From Stenotrophomonas sp. HITSZ_GD (lineage in GTDB: Bacteria > Pseudomonadota > Gammaproteobacteria > Xanthomonadales > Xanthomonadaceae), in contig NZ_JARQXB010000006.1 of NCBI RefSeq assembly GCF_029543105.1, positions 62,001 to 126,000 of the forward strand: a stretch of DNA of 64,000 nt, in the 5' to 3' direction. The position numbers and the translations under genes were made by a program. Position 1 is the stretch's first letter; each line of letters begins with the position of its first letter. A model generated the notes under the pieces. That model had not been told where the DNA came from, made no database searches, and saw only the letters and a list, made by a program, of their open reading frames with translations. Below are positions 62,902 through 64,000 of the stretch, piece by piece.

Positions 62902-63867
62902 TCAGGCGTTGGCGCCGAAATAATCCCGGCACCACTGTACGACCGGCGGCAGGCCGGCTTCGATCGGGGTGGCCGGGTCGAAGCCGAACACCGCCTGTGC
63001 GCGGCGGGTATCGGCCATGGTGCGGACCATGTCGCCCGGCTGCATCGGCTTGTAGACCTTCTGCGCCGGCCGCCCGGCGGCCTGCTCGATCACCGCGATG
63101 AAACGCTCCAGCTCCACCGGGGTGTGGTTGCCCAGGTTGAACACCCGGTGCGGCGTGGCCTCGGCGGAAGGATGGTCCAGCGCGCCCAGCACGCCGGCGA
63201 CGATGTCGGTGACATGGGTGAAGTCGCGCTGCATCTTCCCTTCGTTGAACACCTCGATCGGCCGGCCGGCCAGCACCGCGCGCGAGAACAGCAGCGGCGC
63301 CATGTCCGGGCGGCCCCAGGGGCCGTACACGGTGAAGAAGCGCAGGCCCGTGGCTGGCAGTTGGTAGAGCTGCGCGTAGGTGTAGGCCATCAGCTCGTTA
63401 GCGGCCTTGGTGGCCGCATAGAGCGAGCGCGGCTGGTCCACGCGCTGGTCCTCGGAGAACGGCGGGGTGGCCGAATCGCCGTAGACCGAGCTGCTGGAGG
63501 CGTACACCAGGTGGGCGACACCGCGGTGGCGGCACAGCTCCAGGATGTTGACGAAGCCGACGAGGTTGCTGTCCACGTAGGCGTAAGGGTTCTGCAGCGA
63601 ATAGCGCACGCCGGCCTGCGCGGCCAGGTGCACCACGCGGTCGGGCCGGATCTCGTCGAACAAGGCGTCCAGCGCCGCGCGGTCGGCCAGGTCGATGGCA
63701 CGGATGTCGATGTCCGGGCACAACGCCGCGACGCGATCGCGCTTGATCTGCGGATCGTAGTAGTCGTTGTAGTTGTCCAGCCCGACCACCTGCTCGCCGC
63801 GCGCGGCCAGCGCGCGGCAGGTGTAGGCGCCGACGAAGCCGGCCGCGCCGGTGACCAGGACGGTCAT
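62902..63867 (-). CDS. UDP-glucuronate 4-epimerase-like NAD-dependent epimerase
   Basis: This 321-residue extended SDR has NAD motif TGAAGFVGAY, catalytic Tyr/Lys in SLYAATKAANE near 145, Ser in ASSSSVYG and the FFTVYGPWGRPDMA segment. These are characteristic of UDP-glucuronate epimerases of capsular or LPS sugar synthesis. The ATG at 63867 overlaps the stop of the preceding gene. Confidence 0.85.
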   Translation of the reverse strand: MTVLVTGAAGFVGAYTCRALAARGEQVVGLDNYNDYYDPQIKRDRVAALCPDIDIRAIDLADRAALDALFDEIRPDRVVHLAAQAGVRYSLQNPYAYVDSNLVGFVNILELCRHRGVAHLVYASSSSVYGDSATPPFSEDQRVDQPRSLYAATKAANELMAYTYAQLYQLPATGLRFFTVYGPWGRPDMAPLLFSRAVLAGRPIEVFNEGKMQRDFTHVTDIVAGVLGALDHPSAEATPHRVFNLGNHTPVELERFIAVIEQAAGRPAQKVYKPMQPGDMVRTMADTRRAQAVFGFDPATPIEAGLPPVVQWCRDYFGANA

Positions 63868-64000
63868 GCGCCCACGCCTTCCAGCGCGCGTTTGCGTTCG
63901 GCGGTGAACGCCCACCACGGCTGCGCCGCTTCGCCTTCGAGGAAGCGGGTGATGGACAGGAACACGTCGATCACGCACGGATCGTGGATCTGCCCGGTCT
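63864..64000 (-). CDS. Partial gene at the right edge
   Basis: The last 45 codons are IHDPCVIDVFLSITRFLEGE and then AAQPWWAFTAERKRALEGVGA. It is coupled to the epimerase start by an ATGA overlap, so it should belong to the same glycan operon. I do not recognise the family from this fragment. Confidence 0.6.
   Translation of the reverse strand, partial: TGQIHDPCVIDVFLSITRFLEGEAAQPWWAFTAERKRALEGVGA

Overview
The window is chromosomal DNA of a high-GC gammaproteobacterium of the Xanthomonadaceae/Lysobacteraceae (Xanthomonas, Lysobacter, Luteimonas or Pseudoxanthomonas type). The evidence is a xanthomonadin-type aryl-polyene pigment operon with a divergent XanB2-like chorismatase, a C-rich small RNA resembling sX13 downstream of polA, and REP palindromes with a RAYT transposase. 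No rRNA, tRNA, CRISPR array, prophage or complete insertion sequence was seen.

Layout. 1-1017: AT-richer, gene-poor patch with a lipoprotein gene cut by the window edge and a truncated gene. 1018-6996: MFS exporter, ferredoxin-NADP reductase, two-gene ABC exporter, ketopantoate reductase, small membrane protein, acyl-CoA thioesterase. 7117-11491: class Ia ribonucleotide reductase (nrdA, a small KTSC-like gene, nrdB) with candidate NrdR boxes in front and a chain of hairpins behind. 11585-19231: lipoprotein, Pat-type acetyltransferase, mgtE, Kef-type antiporter, lipoprotein. 19238-26823: GH15 hydrolase overlapping zwf (whose product carries an unusual basic tail), a dead phosphatase gene, a very large membrane-anchored ankyrin protein and a YcgL protein.

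26957-45001 is the centre of the window. About eighteen minus-strand genes, most overlapping by 4 to 14 bases, encode a type II polyketide-like aryl-polyene system: two ACPs, ketosynthases, ketoreductase, hotdog dehydratases, an acyl-activating enzyme fused to a hotdog domain, acyltransferases, glycosyltransferase, thioesterase, LolA-like carrier, MMPL exporter and DUF3261 lipoprotein. An aromatic ammonia-lyase and a flavin halogenase-like enzyme lie within the operon. The chorismatase gene is transcribed divergently and would supply hydroxybenzoate starter. The gene order follows the ape order as I recall it from enterobacterial aryl-polyene loci.

45097-58947: exported S9 peptidase, membrane protein, hemF, sX13-like sRNA, polA, DUF2782 lipoprotein, universal stress protein with a perfect FNR-type box, uvrD, FAD-dependent oxidoreductase, cardiolipin synthase, and ribosomal proteins L33 and L28. 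59173-64000: DUF885 metallopeptidase, RAYT transposase with a REP pair, and a surface-glycan group (LAB_N protein, GT2, UDP-glucuronate epimerase-like enzyme, one gene cut by the right edge).
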